Below are positions 57,695 to 64,000 of a stretch of 64,000 nt of DNA, piece by piece (position 1 is the stretch's first letter; each line of letters starts with the position of its first letter). Below the pieces are notes generated by a model. That model was not told the origin of the DNA, did not search any database, and saw only the letters and a program-made list of their open reading frames with translations. The stretch comes from an uncultured Dehalococcoidia bacterium (GTDB lineage: Bacteria > Chloroflexota > Dehalococcoidia > Lucifugimonadales > UBA3495). The stretch lies in contig OY282565.1 in the NCBI GenBank assembly GCA_958296445.1, positions 3,805,570 to 3,869,569 of the forward strand. Direction: 5' to 3'. The position numbers were made by a program, and so were the translations under genes.

Positions 57695-59293
57695 ATGCGT
57701 TCCGTGGCTGATTCCCCCGCCGGGATGCGCTCTACCTGGGCCGTCCTCACCATTACTGGGCTGGGGGCTTTCATTGCGGCGCTGGACCAGACGGTAGTGG
57801 TTACGGCGCTGCCCAGCGTGATGCTGGACTTGAAAATCCCCATCACCGAGTTGGACCGGGTTTCCTGGATTATCACCGCCTACCTGCTGGGCTACACCGT
57901 GGCGATGCCGCTCATCGGGCGGCTGGGCGACGTGTACGGCTACCCCAGAGTCTACCAAGCATCGCTGATAGTGTTCTGCATCGGCACCAGCCTAGTGGCT
58001 GTCGCTTCCAACTTCGAGTGGATGATTGGGGCGCGGGTAATCCAGGCCCTCGGCGGCGGCGGTACGGTTCCCATCGGCATGGCGCTGGCGGTGGCACTGG
58101 TTCCCCCGGAAAAGCGGGCCCTTGCCCTAGGCGTAGTCGGCGGCGCCGCGGAGGCCGGTTCCATGCTGGGCCCAGCCTACGGCGGAGCCATCGTCGAACT
58201 CTCTAACTGGCGCTGGATTTTTTGGCTCAACGTTCCCCAGAGCGCGGTAGTTTTTGCCGCCCTGATGTTTCTGCCCGGCCCCCAGCTAATCCCCTTCCGC
58301 CGGTTTTTCTCCCGCCGGGCATCGCCGGGGGCCGCAGACCCGGCATTGCCTCCCCTTGCCGCTGAATCATCCGCTCCCCCCCATCGGGGAGGAAAAGAAG
58401 GGGGGGAACCCCGGGTTGACTATCTGGGCGGCGCGTTGCTGATGACGGCGTTGCTGCTGCTTTCCTTGGCCCTTTCCCGCAGCGACCTTTTCACCTTAGA
58501 GTCGCCCGTTCCCTTCATACTGGCCGCCTCCGGGCTGGGAGTGGCCGGGGTACTGGTGCTGGTGGAGCGGCGCGTCTGGCAGCCGTTGCTGGCCTATGTA
58601 TTCCTGCGTTCCTGGGCCTTTATCCTATCCAACCTTACCCAGGCCCTAGTGGGGGTTTCGCTAATCATTGCGATGGTGACCGTGCCGCTGACCGCCGACA
58701 CGGTGATGGGCAAGGAGCCGTTCACCGGCGCAATGTGGCTACTGCGTATGACCGGAGTGATACCTCTGGCATCGGTATTGGGGGGCTGGCTGCTGCCCCG
58801 GCTGGGGGCGCGTCCGCTGACCGTGGCCGGGTTGCTGATGGTGGCGGCCGGCCTGTTTTTCTGTTCCCGGTGGCAACTCGGCGTCGCCGACCCGGAACTG
58901 ACGCTCCAGTTGCTGCTGGCCGGCGTCGGCTTCGGGCTGGTAATCGCCCCGATACTGCACCGCGCCCTGTCCGCCGTAGGCGAGGACTACCGCGCCACCG
59001 GGGCGTCGCTGGTCACCGTATCGCGGATGATGGGAATGACCTTGGGCCTAGCCGCAATGTCGGCCTGGGGCGTGGAACATTTCCAAGTGCTTACATCGAG
59101 CCTAGAATTCCCCATAGCCCAACCCGGCGAATCCACCGACGCCCTAAACGCCCGCCTAGCCCAATACGCCGCCGACCTCAACGACGCGGGCCTATCGGTA
59201 TTCCGCAACTTCTTCCGCGCCGCCGCCATCATAGCCCTAGCCGCCATACCCTTTGCCCTGATTCCTGGCAGACGACGGAATTGCAGTGGTTGA
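57695..59293 (+). CDS. DHA2-family MFS transporter (P55/EmrB-like)
   Basis: About 532 residues, fourteen membrane segments. Motifs: FIAALDQTVVVTALPSVMLD (motif D1), GRLGDVYGYPRVYQ (motif A), RVIQALGGGGTVPIGMALAV and MLGPAYGGAIVELSNWRWIF (motif C). A variable loop near residue 215 is Pro/Gly-rich. The first ATG lies in a repeat-like CCTCTATGCGTTCCGTGG sequence; an in-frame ATG ten codons on (57725) is a plausible start. Context next to an LprG-like lipoprotein suggests lipid or lipid-conjugate export rather than drug export. Confidence 0.85.
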   Translation: MRSVADSPAGMRSTWAVLTITGLGAFIAALDQTVVVTALPSVMLDLKIPITELDRVSWIITAYLLGYTVAMPLIGRLGDVYGYPRVYQASLIVFCIGTSLVAVASNFEWMIGARVIQALGGGGTVPIGMALAVALVPPEKRALALGVVGGAAEAGSMLGPAYGGAIVELSNWRWIFWLNVPQSAVVFAALMFLPGPQLIPFRRFFSRRASPGAADPALPPLAAESSAPPHRGGKEGGEPRVDYLGGALLMTALLLLSLALSRSDLFTLESPVPFILAASGLGVAGVLVLVERRVWQPLLAYVFLRSWAFILSNLTQALVGVSLIIAMVTVPLTADTVMGKEPFTGAMWLLRMTGVIPLASVLGGWLLPRLGARPLTVAGLLMVAAGLFFCSRWQLGVADPELTLQLLLAGVGFGLVIAPILHRALSAVGEDYRATGASLVTVSRMMGMTLGLAAMSAWGVEHFQVLTSSLEFPIAQPGESTDALNARLAQYAADLNDAGLSVFRNFFRAAAIIALAAIPFALIPGRRRNCSG

Positions 59294-59328
59294 ACGATAG
59301 TGTATTATGGTACAATCTTTTTGTTGGC

Positions 59329-59348
59329 AACATACACGATTGTATGTT
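59329..59348. promoter_or_regulatory. Palindromic operator-like site (AACATACA-CGAT-TGTATGTT)
   Basis: A perfect eight-pair inverted repeat with a four-base centre, lying just downstream of a plausible promoter (TTGAAC at 59290, TACAAT at 59311) and about 50 bases before the MazG-like start. The position suits a repressor site. The cognate regulator is not identified. Confidence 0.55.
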
Positions 59349-59399
59349 CGCAACATAGACGAGCCAATTCTCCTACTCCGAGAATCGGTGGTAAGAATA

Positions 59400-60314
59400 A
59401 TGAATCTGAATGAATATCAACAACTGGCATCGGAAACGGACCAGATGCCGGGGGAGGGGGGATTCGGAGCGAACCGGAAAGAAGTTCTGGTTCCTTTGCT
59501 GGGACTTTCCGGCGAAGTGGGCGAACTGCTGGCCGAGTACAAGAAGTATTTGCGCGACGAACAAGGGCACGAACTTTTCGTAGAACGCATTATGGAAGAG
59601 CTGGGCGACATAATGTGGTATATGTCCAACGTCGCGTCCAAGTTTAATCTTGACCTGGAAGAGGTAGCCCGCTGGAATCTGGAGAAAATAAACGCGCGTT
59701 GGGGGGCTTCAGGCGTCGGCTTGGCACCTTCGACAAGCTACTGCTTTGATGCTGACTACCCGGAAAGTGAGCGGTTGCCGAGAACGTTTCCCATCACTAT
59801 CAGAGACGATGGCAATGGCGTAGTGGACATATTCAGCGATGGCGTCCGGCTAGGCAACCGTCTGCGTGACAATCACTACATTGACGACGGGTACAGGTTC
59901 CATGATGTTTTTCACTTCGGCTATGCTGCGGTATTGGGCTGGTCTCCGATAACGCGCTGGATGTTTAAACGCAAACGGAAGAGCGACCCGCGTACTGACG
60001 AAGTGGAAGATGGCGGACGCGCGATTTCCATTGAAGAGGGCATATCCGCTATGGTATTCAGCTACGCGGAGCAGCATGACTTCTTCGCCCGCAGCCCTTG
60101 GGTCAGTACCGATTTGTTGCGCACCATCAAGGGAATGACTTCTCATCTTGAAGTTTCCCGTTGCACTATGGGCGATTGGGAAAAGGCAATCCAGACGGGG
60201 TTTAACGTCTGGCGCACAGTTAGGGACACTGGAGTTGCCGACCTGATGGTAGACTTGGACGGGCAATTTATTGATGTAGTGGCGTCGGATGACGTCACAG
60301 TAGCTCGACGTTAA
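59400..60314 (+). CDS. MazG-like nucleotide pyrophosphohydrolase with C-terminal extension
   Basis: 304 residues from ATG 59400 (MNLNEYQQLASETDQMPGEG). The first 115 form a MazG-type helical bundle: LLGLSGEVGELLAEYKKYLR and RIMEELGDIMWYMSNVASKF contain the ExxE and ExxD metal ligands. The remaining 190 residues (NGVVDIFSDGVRLGNRLRDN, DDGYRFHDVFHFGYAAVLGW, EEGISAMVFSYAEQHDFFAR) carry conserved His/Asp pairs and may be a second catalytic or sensor domain. It would hydrolyse (d)NTPs. It ends two bases before the end of the convergent gene at 60317. Confidence 0.78.
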   Translation: MNLNEYQQLASETDQMPGEGGFGANRKEVLVPLLGLSGEVGELLAEYKKYLRDEQGHELFVERIMEELGDIMWYMSNVASKFNLDLEEVARWNLEKINARWGASGVGLAPSTSYCFDADYPESERLPRTFPITIRDDGNGVVDIFSDGVRLGNRLRDNHYIDDGYRFHDVFHFGYAAVLGWSPITRWMFKRKRKSDPRTDEVEDGGRAISIEEGISAMVFSYAEQHDFFARSPWVSTDLLRTIKGMTSHLEVSRCTMGDWEKAIQTGFNVWRTVRDTGVADLMVDLDGQFIDVVASDDVTVARR

Positions 60315-60316
60315 TT

Positions 60317-61183
60317 TTACGTCGAGCGCTTGCGTGGCTCTTTTTCTTGGGCTTGGCGACTCTTGGATGCCTGCATGAACCCCCATCCGACAATGACCAC
60401 GAACCAGGTTATAGCCCCTGTTGCGACAAAAAACAGAACAAACAAAGCAACCCACCCCCATTCAGCTACCCAAGTAGGCGCATTGTCCACACTGAGAAGA
60501 AGCCCCAACATTGCCCCAAGTATAGTAATAGACACTAAGAAAACGCCGAATAGTACAACCGATTGTTGGCCTTGGCGGATGCTGTCCACATCACCAGTAA
60601 TCCGTTGAATAACCTGCGATTCAATGTCTTGGGCGTTAAAATTTACCTTAGTCATATAAGTCCAATCCCTAGTTTCTTGGTTCGCCAAACCTCTTTTGAT
60701 TCGCTCCCAAGTTGATGGTTTATTTACTGTTATGGAATTTTCAACTTTGGAAAACTCGATATTGAAAATAGCGTCGCCGGGAGAGACTTTGACTGTCTCA
60801 TTACCAAAGTTAGCTACTTTAATAAATAGCCTTTCGTTTGAATGGTTTTGTCCATAGCCAGGGTCAACCTGAATCCCCATCAAGCCCGTTAGACCCCTTG
60901 ATGCATAATCAAGGCGCATACCCAATTTCCCAGCCAAATCCTCCGGCATACATAGCCGTTCAATAGTGGATAAGATAGCAATGCGCCCAGGTTCGATTTC
61001 TATGGATGGCTCTGAATAACAATCTCTTTCAGGTTCGTAAATCTTCCCCCCAACGACTATTCCGTCTTTGGCTACTCGCAACGCATAGGAAGCCTCCTTT
61101 ATTGATGATTTTTCCCACGTGCCTTGTCGGAAAATTTGTCCTGCGTTCAACCGCTCCTCAATGCTCTTGCCGCCCAAAATCAT
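60317..61183 (-). CDS. dCTP-deaminase-fold protein with C-terminal membrane anchor
   Basis: 288 residues from ATG 61183 (MILGGKSIEERLNAGQIFRQ), preceded by AGGAGAT. Residues 1-160 follow the dCTP deaminase/dUTPase fold: KEASYALRVAKDG, EPGRIAILSTIERLCMPEDL, AGKLGMRLDYASRGLTGLMG, QVDPGYGQNH. The strand that holds the catalytic Glu in Dcd reads NERLFIKVANFG, with Lys there, so deamination is doubtful. Two membrane helices follow (VVLFGVFLVSITILGAMLGL and VALFVLFFVATGAITWFVVI). It may sense nucleotides at the membrane. It converges on the MazG-like gene. Confidence 0.75.
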   Translation of the reverse strand: MILGGKSIEERLNAGQIFRQGTWEKSSIKEASYALRVAKDGIVVGGKIYEPERDCYSEPSIEIEPGRIAILSTIERLCMPEDLAGKLGMRLDYASRGLTGLMGIQVDPGYGQNHSNERLFIKVANFGNETVKVSPGDAIFNIEFSKVENSITVNKPSTWERIKRGLANQETRDWTYMTKVNFNAQDIESQVIQRITGDVDSIRQGQQSVVLFGVFLVSITILGAMLGLLLSVDNAPTWVAEWGWVALFVLFFVATGAITWFVVIVGWGFMQASKSRQAQEKEPRKRST

Positions 61184-61243
61184 TTCATATCTCCTGTAAA
61201 ATATATTCGGATAGGGAATTTTAGCACACAAAGCGAGCCCCGC

Positions 61244-62068
61244 CTACACCGGAAACGCCGCCTCCAGCCGCGCCACCTGTTCCGGCGTCAGCCGCCAGCC
61301 CGATGCGCCGCAGTTCTCCTCAGTGCGGGCCACGCTGTTGGTTTTCGGGATGACCACCACCGGCTCCCGCCACAGGCACCAGTTAAGAGCCGCCTGCGCC
61401 GGGGTTCTGCCCGCCTCCAGGGCCACCGCATCCAGAATTTCCCAGCCGCGCCCAGCCTTTCCCATCCTAGAAGACAGGCGGGGCCGGGCGGCCAGCGAGC
61501 CGTCGGCCAGCGGCGTATAGGCCATCACCGTTATGCCGTTTTCCCGGCAGTAAGGAATCAAGTCGCGCTCAATGCCCCGCCGTTTCAGGTTATACAGCAC
61601 TTGATTGCAGACTATGGGGTATTTCGACATCGCGCCCTGGGCTTCCCGCAGCTCGGCCACCGAAAAGTTGCTGACGCCGATATAGCGCACCATCCCCCTA
61701 TCGGCCAGCGTTTCCATCGCCCGCATCGTTTCGGCGATAGGAACGCTATGACTGGGCCAGTGAACCTGATACAGGTCTATCACGCTATCGTCCAGTTGCC
61801 GCAGGCTGTTCTCCGCGGCCCGCAGCACCTGGTCATAGCGCAGGTTGCTGCCCAGCACTTTGGTAGCGACAAACACCCGCTCGCGTATGCCCCGGACAGC
61901 CTGCCCCACGGCGTCCTCGGTGCGGTACATCTCGGCGGTGTCTATCAGATTGGCGCCCAGCTCAATGCCCCGCCGCAAAGGTTCCGGCCCGCCCCGGTAC
62001 TTCCAGGTTCCCAAGCCAACCTCGGGTATCATCACCCCGGTAGCCCCCAACTCCCGGTACTCCATCAC
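61244..62068 (-). CDS. Aldo/keto reductase
   Basis: 274 residues. (beta/alpha)8 fold with GANLIDTAEMYRTEDAVG (Asp and Tyr of the tetrad), VFVATKVLGSNLRYD (Lys) and LYQVHWPSHSVP (His). GVSNFSVAELREAQ and VVVIPKTNSVARTEENCGAS are the usual substrate and NADPH-binding segments. Reduces carbonyls with NADPH; natural substrate unknown. It could start at the first or second of two adjacent Met codons. Confidence 0.92.
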   Translation of the reverse strand: MMEYRELGATGVMIPEVGLGTWKYRGGPEPLRRGIELGANLIDTAEMYRTEDAVGQAVRGIRERVFVATKVLGSNLRYDQVLRAAENSLRQLDDSVIDLYQVHWPSHSVPIAETMRAMETLADRGMVRYIGVSNFSVAELREAQGAMSKYPIVCNQVLYNLKRRGIERDLIPYCRENGITVMAYTPLADGSLAARPRLSSRMGKAGRGWEILDAVALEAGRTPAQAALNWCLWREPVVVIPKTNSVARTEENCGASGWRLTPEQVARLEAAFPV

Positions 62069-62180
62069 TGCCCCCGCTATCTGTCTGAATCAAACCCCCG
62101 CCGCGCCCCTACCCGACATCGCGCAGTTATGATATACCAGATAGGCCAATTATCGCGGGCCACGGCCCGGAGGTGTCGAA

Positions 62181-62609
62181 GTGGAATTTCAGGACTACGA
62201 GAATTTCGTCAAAGGCAACCATCGCGGCGTCATCACCACCTACCGGCGCAACGGCGCGGGCCACACCAGCATTGTGGTTTGCGGCGCCTATCAGGGCAAG
62301 GCGGCCTACGTCATCGTCTACGGCAACTCGGTCAAGGTTCGCAACCTGCAACGCGACAAGCGCAGCACCGTTATGGCAGTCAGCGAAGACTGGCGGAGCT
62401 GCGTCTGCGTCGAAGGCACCGCGACGCTGATGGACTACCGCAACACCGACGCCGAAACTATGCGCGTCGAACTGCGCGAAGTCTTCCGCGCCTGTAGCGC
62501 CCAAGGCGACCACCCCGATTGGGAAGAGTACGACGAGGCGATGGTCAAACAGGACGCCGTAATCGTTCTGGTCGAACCGGAGCGCATCTACGGAAGAATC
62601 CGGGGTTAG
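62181..62609 (+). CDS. PPOX-class flavin/F420-dependent protein
   Basis: 142 residues from a GTG at 62181 with GGAGGT upstream (reads M-EFQDYENFVKGNHRGVITT). Split beta-barrel with HRGVITTYRRNGAGHTSIVV, VYGNSVKVRNLQRDKRSTVM and VEGTATLMDYRNTD, as in the pyridoxamine-oxidase-like family that binds FMN or F420. Many members in Actinobacteria and Chloroflexota are F420-dependent reductases. Substrate unknown. Stand-alone gene between two minus-strand genes. Confidence 0.82.
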   Translation: MEFQDYENFVKGNHRGVITTYRRNGAGHTSIVVCGAYQGKAAYVIVYGNSVKVRNLQRDKRSTVMAVSEDWRSCVCVEGTATLMDYRNTDAETMRVELREVFRACSAQGDHPDWEEYDEAMVKQDAVIVLVEPERIYGRIRG

Positions 62610-62644
62610 CGCCGCCCCTGCCCTTAGCACTGCCATTGGCGGCG

Positions 62645-63757
62645 TCACAATGACCTTGGGGCGCCCGCCTCAAGGTCAAACCCCAGCGCGGCATCGGCCA
62701 GGCAGACCAGCTCGCCCCGCTGATTGGTTCCGCGCACGCGGCACTCGACAATGCCCCTACCCCCGTTATCCGCCGCCTCCGGGCCCCGCCGGGCCGTCAC
62801 CTCGCCCCGGAAAGTAACGGTATCGCCGCTACGGAAAGGCGTTATCGCCCGCATCAGCAGCCGCCCGCCCCGGTAAAAGGCTTCCGGCGGAAAAGACCGT
62901 TGCAACATCCGGTCAACATAAGACATCGTAGCCGGGCCCGAATTCACCGTGCCGCCGAAAATGTTTTGGCGGGCAAACTCCTCGTCCGTATGGATGTTGC
63001 TCTCATTAGGCCGCCCGGCCAGCCGGAAAGCGCTACGCCGGTTGATAATCTCCTGGCTTTCGGTGACGCTAAGCTCAACCAGCGCCCTCCCCTCCACCGC
63101 CGAACCAAAATCCAGCAACAGCCCCCCAATTCCCGCCCCCTCCGTGAAAGCCCCTTGCCCATTTCCCGCCCCCTCCGAAGTAGGCCCTTGCCCGTTTCCC
63201 ACCTCATCCGGGGTAGGGCCATCTCCGTTTCCCTCCCCCTCCGGGGGAGGGTTAGGGTGGGGGCGTCCTTGGCCGTCCACCGCCCCCCGCTGCCCCCCGG
63301 CGTAATCGAAAATGCAGGTATAGTCATACTCCACCGCCGCCTCGCCCCGCTGGTTGACGCCCTCGACGCGGAAAGTGACAAACCGGCTGCCCCGCCGCTC
63401 GTACTTTTCCAGCACGCTACGGGAGCCCGTGATAACATCGCCGGCGCAGACCGGCCGCCGCCAGCGAATTTCGCACTTGGCGAAAGGCGTCTGCCGCCGC
63501 GCCGTCGCCGACTGCTCCAAAGCCGTGAACCCGTTAGCCTCGGCAATCTCCTCCCGCAGCAACGGCGCGTAGCTCAGTGCCATAGTAGGCATCGCCAAAG
63601 CCCCCGCCCCCGGACTCCGATACCGCGCCTCGCCGCACAGCGCCGCATCCGCGTACCCCGCGATATTCCCCCCGGTAATCGCCACCACCGTATCCGCCCC
63701 CCGCTGCCCCGCCGCCACCGCGTCAAAATCCCACAGCCGTTCCGCCGCTCCAACCAT
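62645..63757 (-). CDS. Double-hotdog MaoC-type protein with repeat-derived linker
   Basis: About 370 residues from ATG 63757 (MVGAAERLWDFDAVAAGQRG). Two hotdog domains: residues 1-165 (CEIRWRRPVCAGDVITGSRS, RFVTFRVEGVNQRGEAAVEY) and 215-370 (NRRSAFRLAGRPNESNIHTD, then ARQNIFGGTVNSGPATMSYV, RAITPFRSGDTVTFRGEVTA). NESNIHTDEEFAR resembles the hydratase D/N-x-H motif. The linker GRPHPNPPPEGEGNGDGPTP is encoded by the CCTCCGGGGGAGGG repeat seen at 35414 and is followed by three GNGQGPTSEGA-type repeats. Probably an enoyl-CoA hydratase. Confidence 0.8.
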   Translation of the reverse strand: MVGAAERLWDFDAVAAGQRGADTVVAITGGNIAGYADAALCGEARYRSPGAGALAMPTMALSYAPLLREEIAEANGFTALEQSATARRQTPFAKCEIRWRRPVCAGDVITGSRSVLEKYERRGSRFVTFRVEGVNQRGEAAVEYDYTCIFDYAGGQRGAVDGQGRPHPNPPPEGEGNGDGPTPDEVGNGQGPTSEGAGNGQGAFTEGAGIGGLLLDFGSAVEGRALVELSVTESQEIINRRSAFRLAGRPNESNIHTDEEFARQNIFGGTVNSGPATMSYVDRMLQRSFPPEAFYRGGRLLMRAITPFRSGDTVTFRGEVTARRGPEAADNGGRGIVECRVRGTNQRGELVCLADAALGFDLEAGAPRSL

Positions 63758-63791
63758 AACCGCCCCCTGTATCAAAGATGATTTCGTGCAT

Positions 63792-63797
63792 TATAAT
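63792..63797 (+). promoter_or_regulatory. -10 element TATAAT, probably giving a leaderless mRNA
   Basis: A consensus TATAAT ends eight bases before the ATG at 63805, so transcription would begin at or next to the start codon. No Shine-Dalgarno sequence is present. A -35 match is weak. Confidence 0.55.
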
Positions 63798-63804
63798 CAC
63801 CTGT

Positions 63805-64000
63805 ATGACTACCCGGCGAAGCAGGCGGGGGCAAACCCGCGAAGAAGTGGTAAATACGCTGCTGGCCCAAGAACTGCGGCGGCACGGCTTGTCGGCCGCC
63901 GCCGAGCGCCGCAGCCGCGAAGGCGCCCCCGACGTGCGTATCGAGCTGCCCGGCGGCGAACTGATATTGCTGGAATGCAAGTGGGAAAGCGCTGCGCCCC
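63805..64000 (+). CDS. PD-(D/E)XK nuclease-like protein (3' truncated by window edge)
   Basis: The 65 visible codons begin MTTRRSRRGQTREEVVNTLL. RSREGAPDVRIELPGGELIL followed by LECKW gives the PD-x(n)-ExK arrangement of restriction-endonuclease-like folds (Asp in APDV, Glu and Lys in LECK). Many such small proteins are Holliday-junction or defence nucleases. Role cannot be specified without the rest. Confidence 0.65.
   Translation, partial: MTTRRSRRGQTREEVVNTLLAQELRRHGLSAAAERRSREGAPDVRIELPGGELILLECKWESAAP

Noticed and set aside
1..64000. tRNA, rRNA, tmRNA and other large RNA genes
   Set aside because: I looked for the T-loop GGTTCGAATCC pattern and rRNA landmarks and found none that fit; a covariance search could still find a missed tRNA.

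Overview
The window is GC-rich bacterial DNA with densely packed genes. It most resembles a Chloroflexota (Dehalococcoidia/SAR202-like) genome. The grounds are: many short-chain dehydrogenases, MaoC hydratases, an enoyl-CoA hydratase and a PPOX/F420-type flavoprotein; an LprG-like lipoprotein next to a DHA2 transporter; and several families of interspersed repeats (GTCATTCTGAGCAAAGCGAAG, CGTCATTCCCGCGAAAGCGGG, CCTCCGGGGGAGGGTTAGGG). This placement is an inference; no rRNA or other marker gene is present.

Layout. 1-1310: 3' part of a TAP-type alpha/beta hydrolase. 1939-10354: a tryptophan operon on the minus strand, read trpE-(VOC)-trpG-trpD-trpC-trpF behind a T-box leader with a UGG specifier and an intrinsic terminator. 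Almost every junction in it is occupied by small toxin-antitoxin-like genes, repeats or fragments of trpG; trpB and trpA are not in the window. 10444-13889: PIN toxin with a DUF1828-like partner, cupin, enoyl-CoA hydratase, and a two-gene module with a deoxyribosyltransferase-like fold. 14110-14948: a complete IS1-family element with 8-bp target duplications. Two MITEs (1471-1650 and 20123-20310) share its ends and its 8-bp target duplication. 15008-21383: quinone oxidoreductase, tandem NarK-type transporters, two SDRs. 21519-24829: a RecQ helicase fused to a phosphoribosyltransferase, overlapping a DprA-like gene (ShosTA-like). 25035-35332: NYN-LOTUS protein, SurA-N-like protein, HTH-ImmA/DUF4411 pair, GH63-like hydrolase, GT4 glycosyltransferase and PurL with a low-complexity insert.

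35464-49788 is a rearranged, mobile-element-rich region. A membrane-protein gene with a 20-C tract is cut by the first of three elements that share the same terminal inverted repeats. One element carries a transposase plus a winged-helix gene, one carries only a J-domain-like gene, and one carries only a 72-codon gene. Between the second and third lie a P-loop/DRTGG gene and its duplicated 5' end, two paralogous conserved hypothetical genes, a pentapeptide-repeat protein, a SelW-like selenoprotein with in-frame UGA and a SECIS-like hairpin, two MaoC proteins, recF and an IS607-family element. Matching inverted 8-bp flanks suggest that this 10-kb block has been inverted.

50032-64000 is mostly housekeeping: A-type Fe-S carrier, YgfZ, a Phd/VapC pair, pyrE, obg-nadD, a possible DnaA-box cluster, an LprG/P55-like lipoprotein-transporter operon, a MazG-like protein facing a membrane-anchored dCTP-deaminase-fold protein, aldo/keto reductase, PPOX protein, a double-hotdog MaoC protein and the start of a PD-(D/E)XK nuclease. 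No tRNA, rRNA or CRISPR array was seen.
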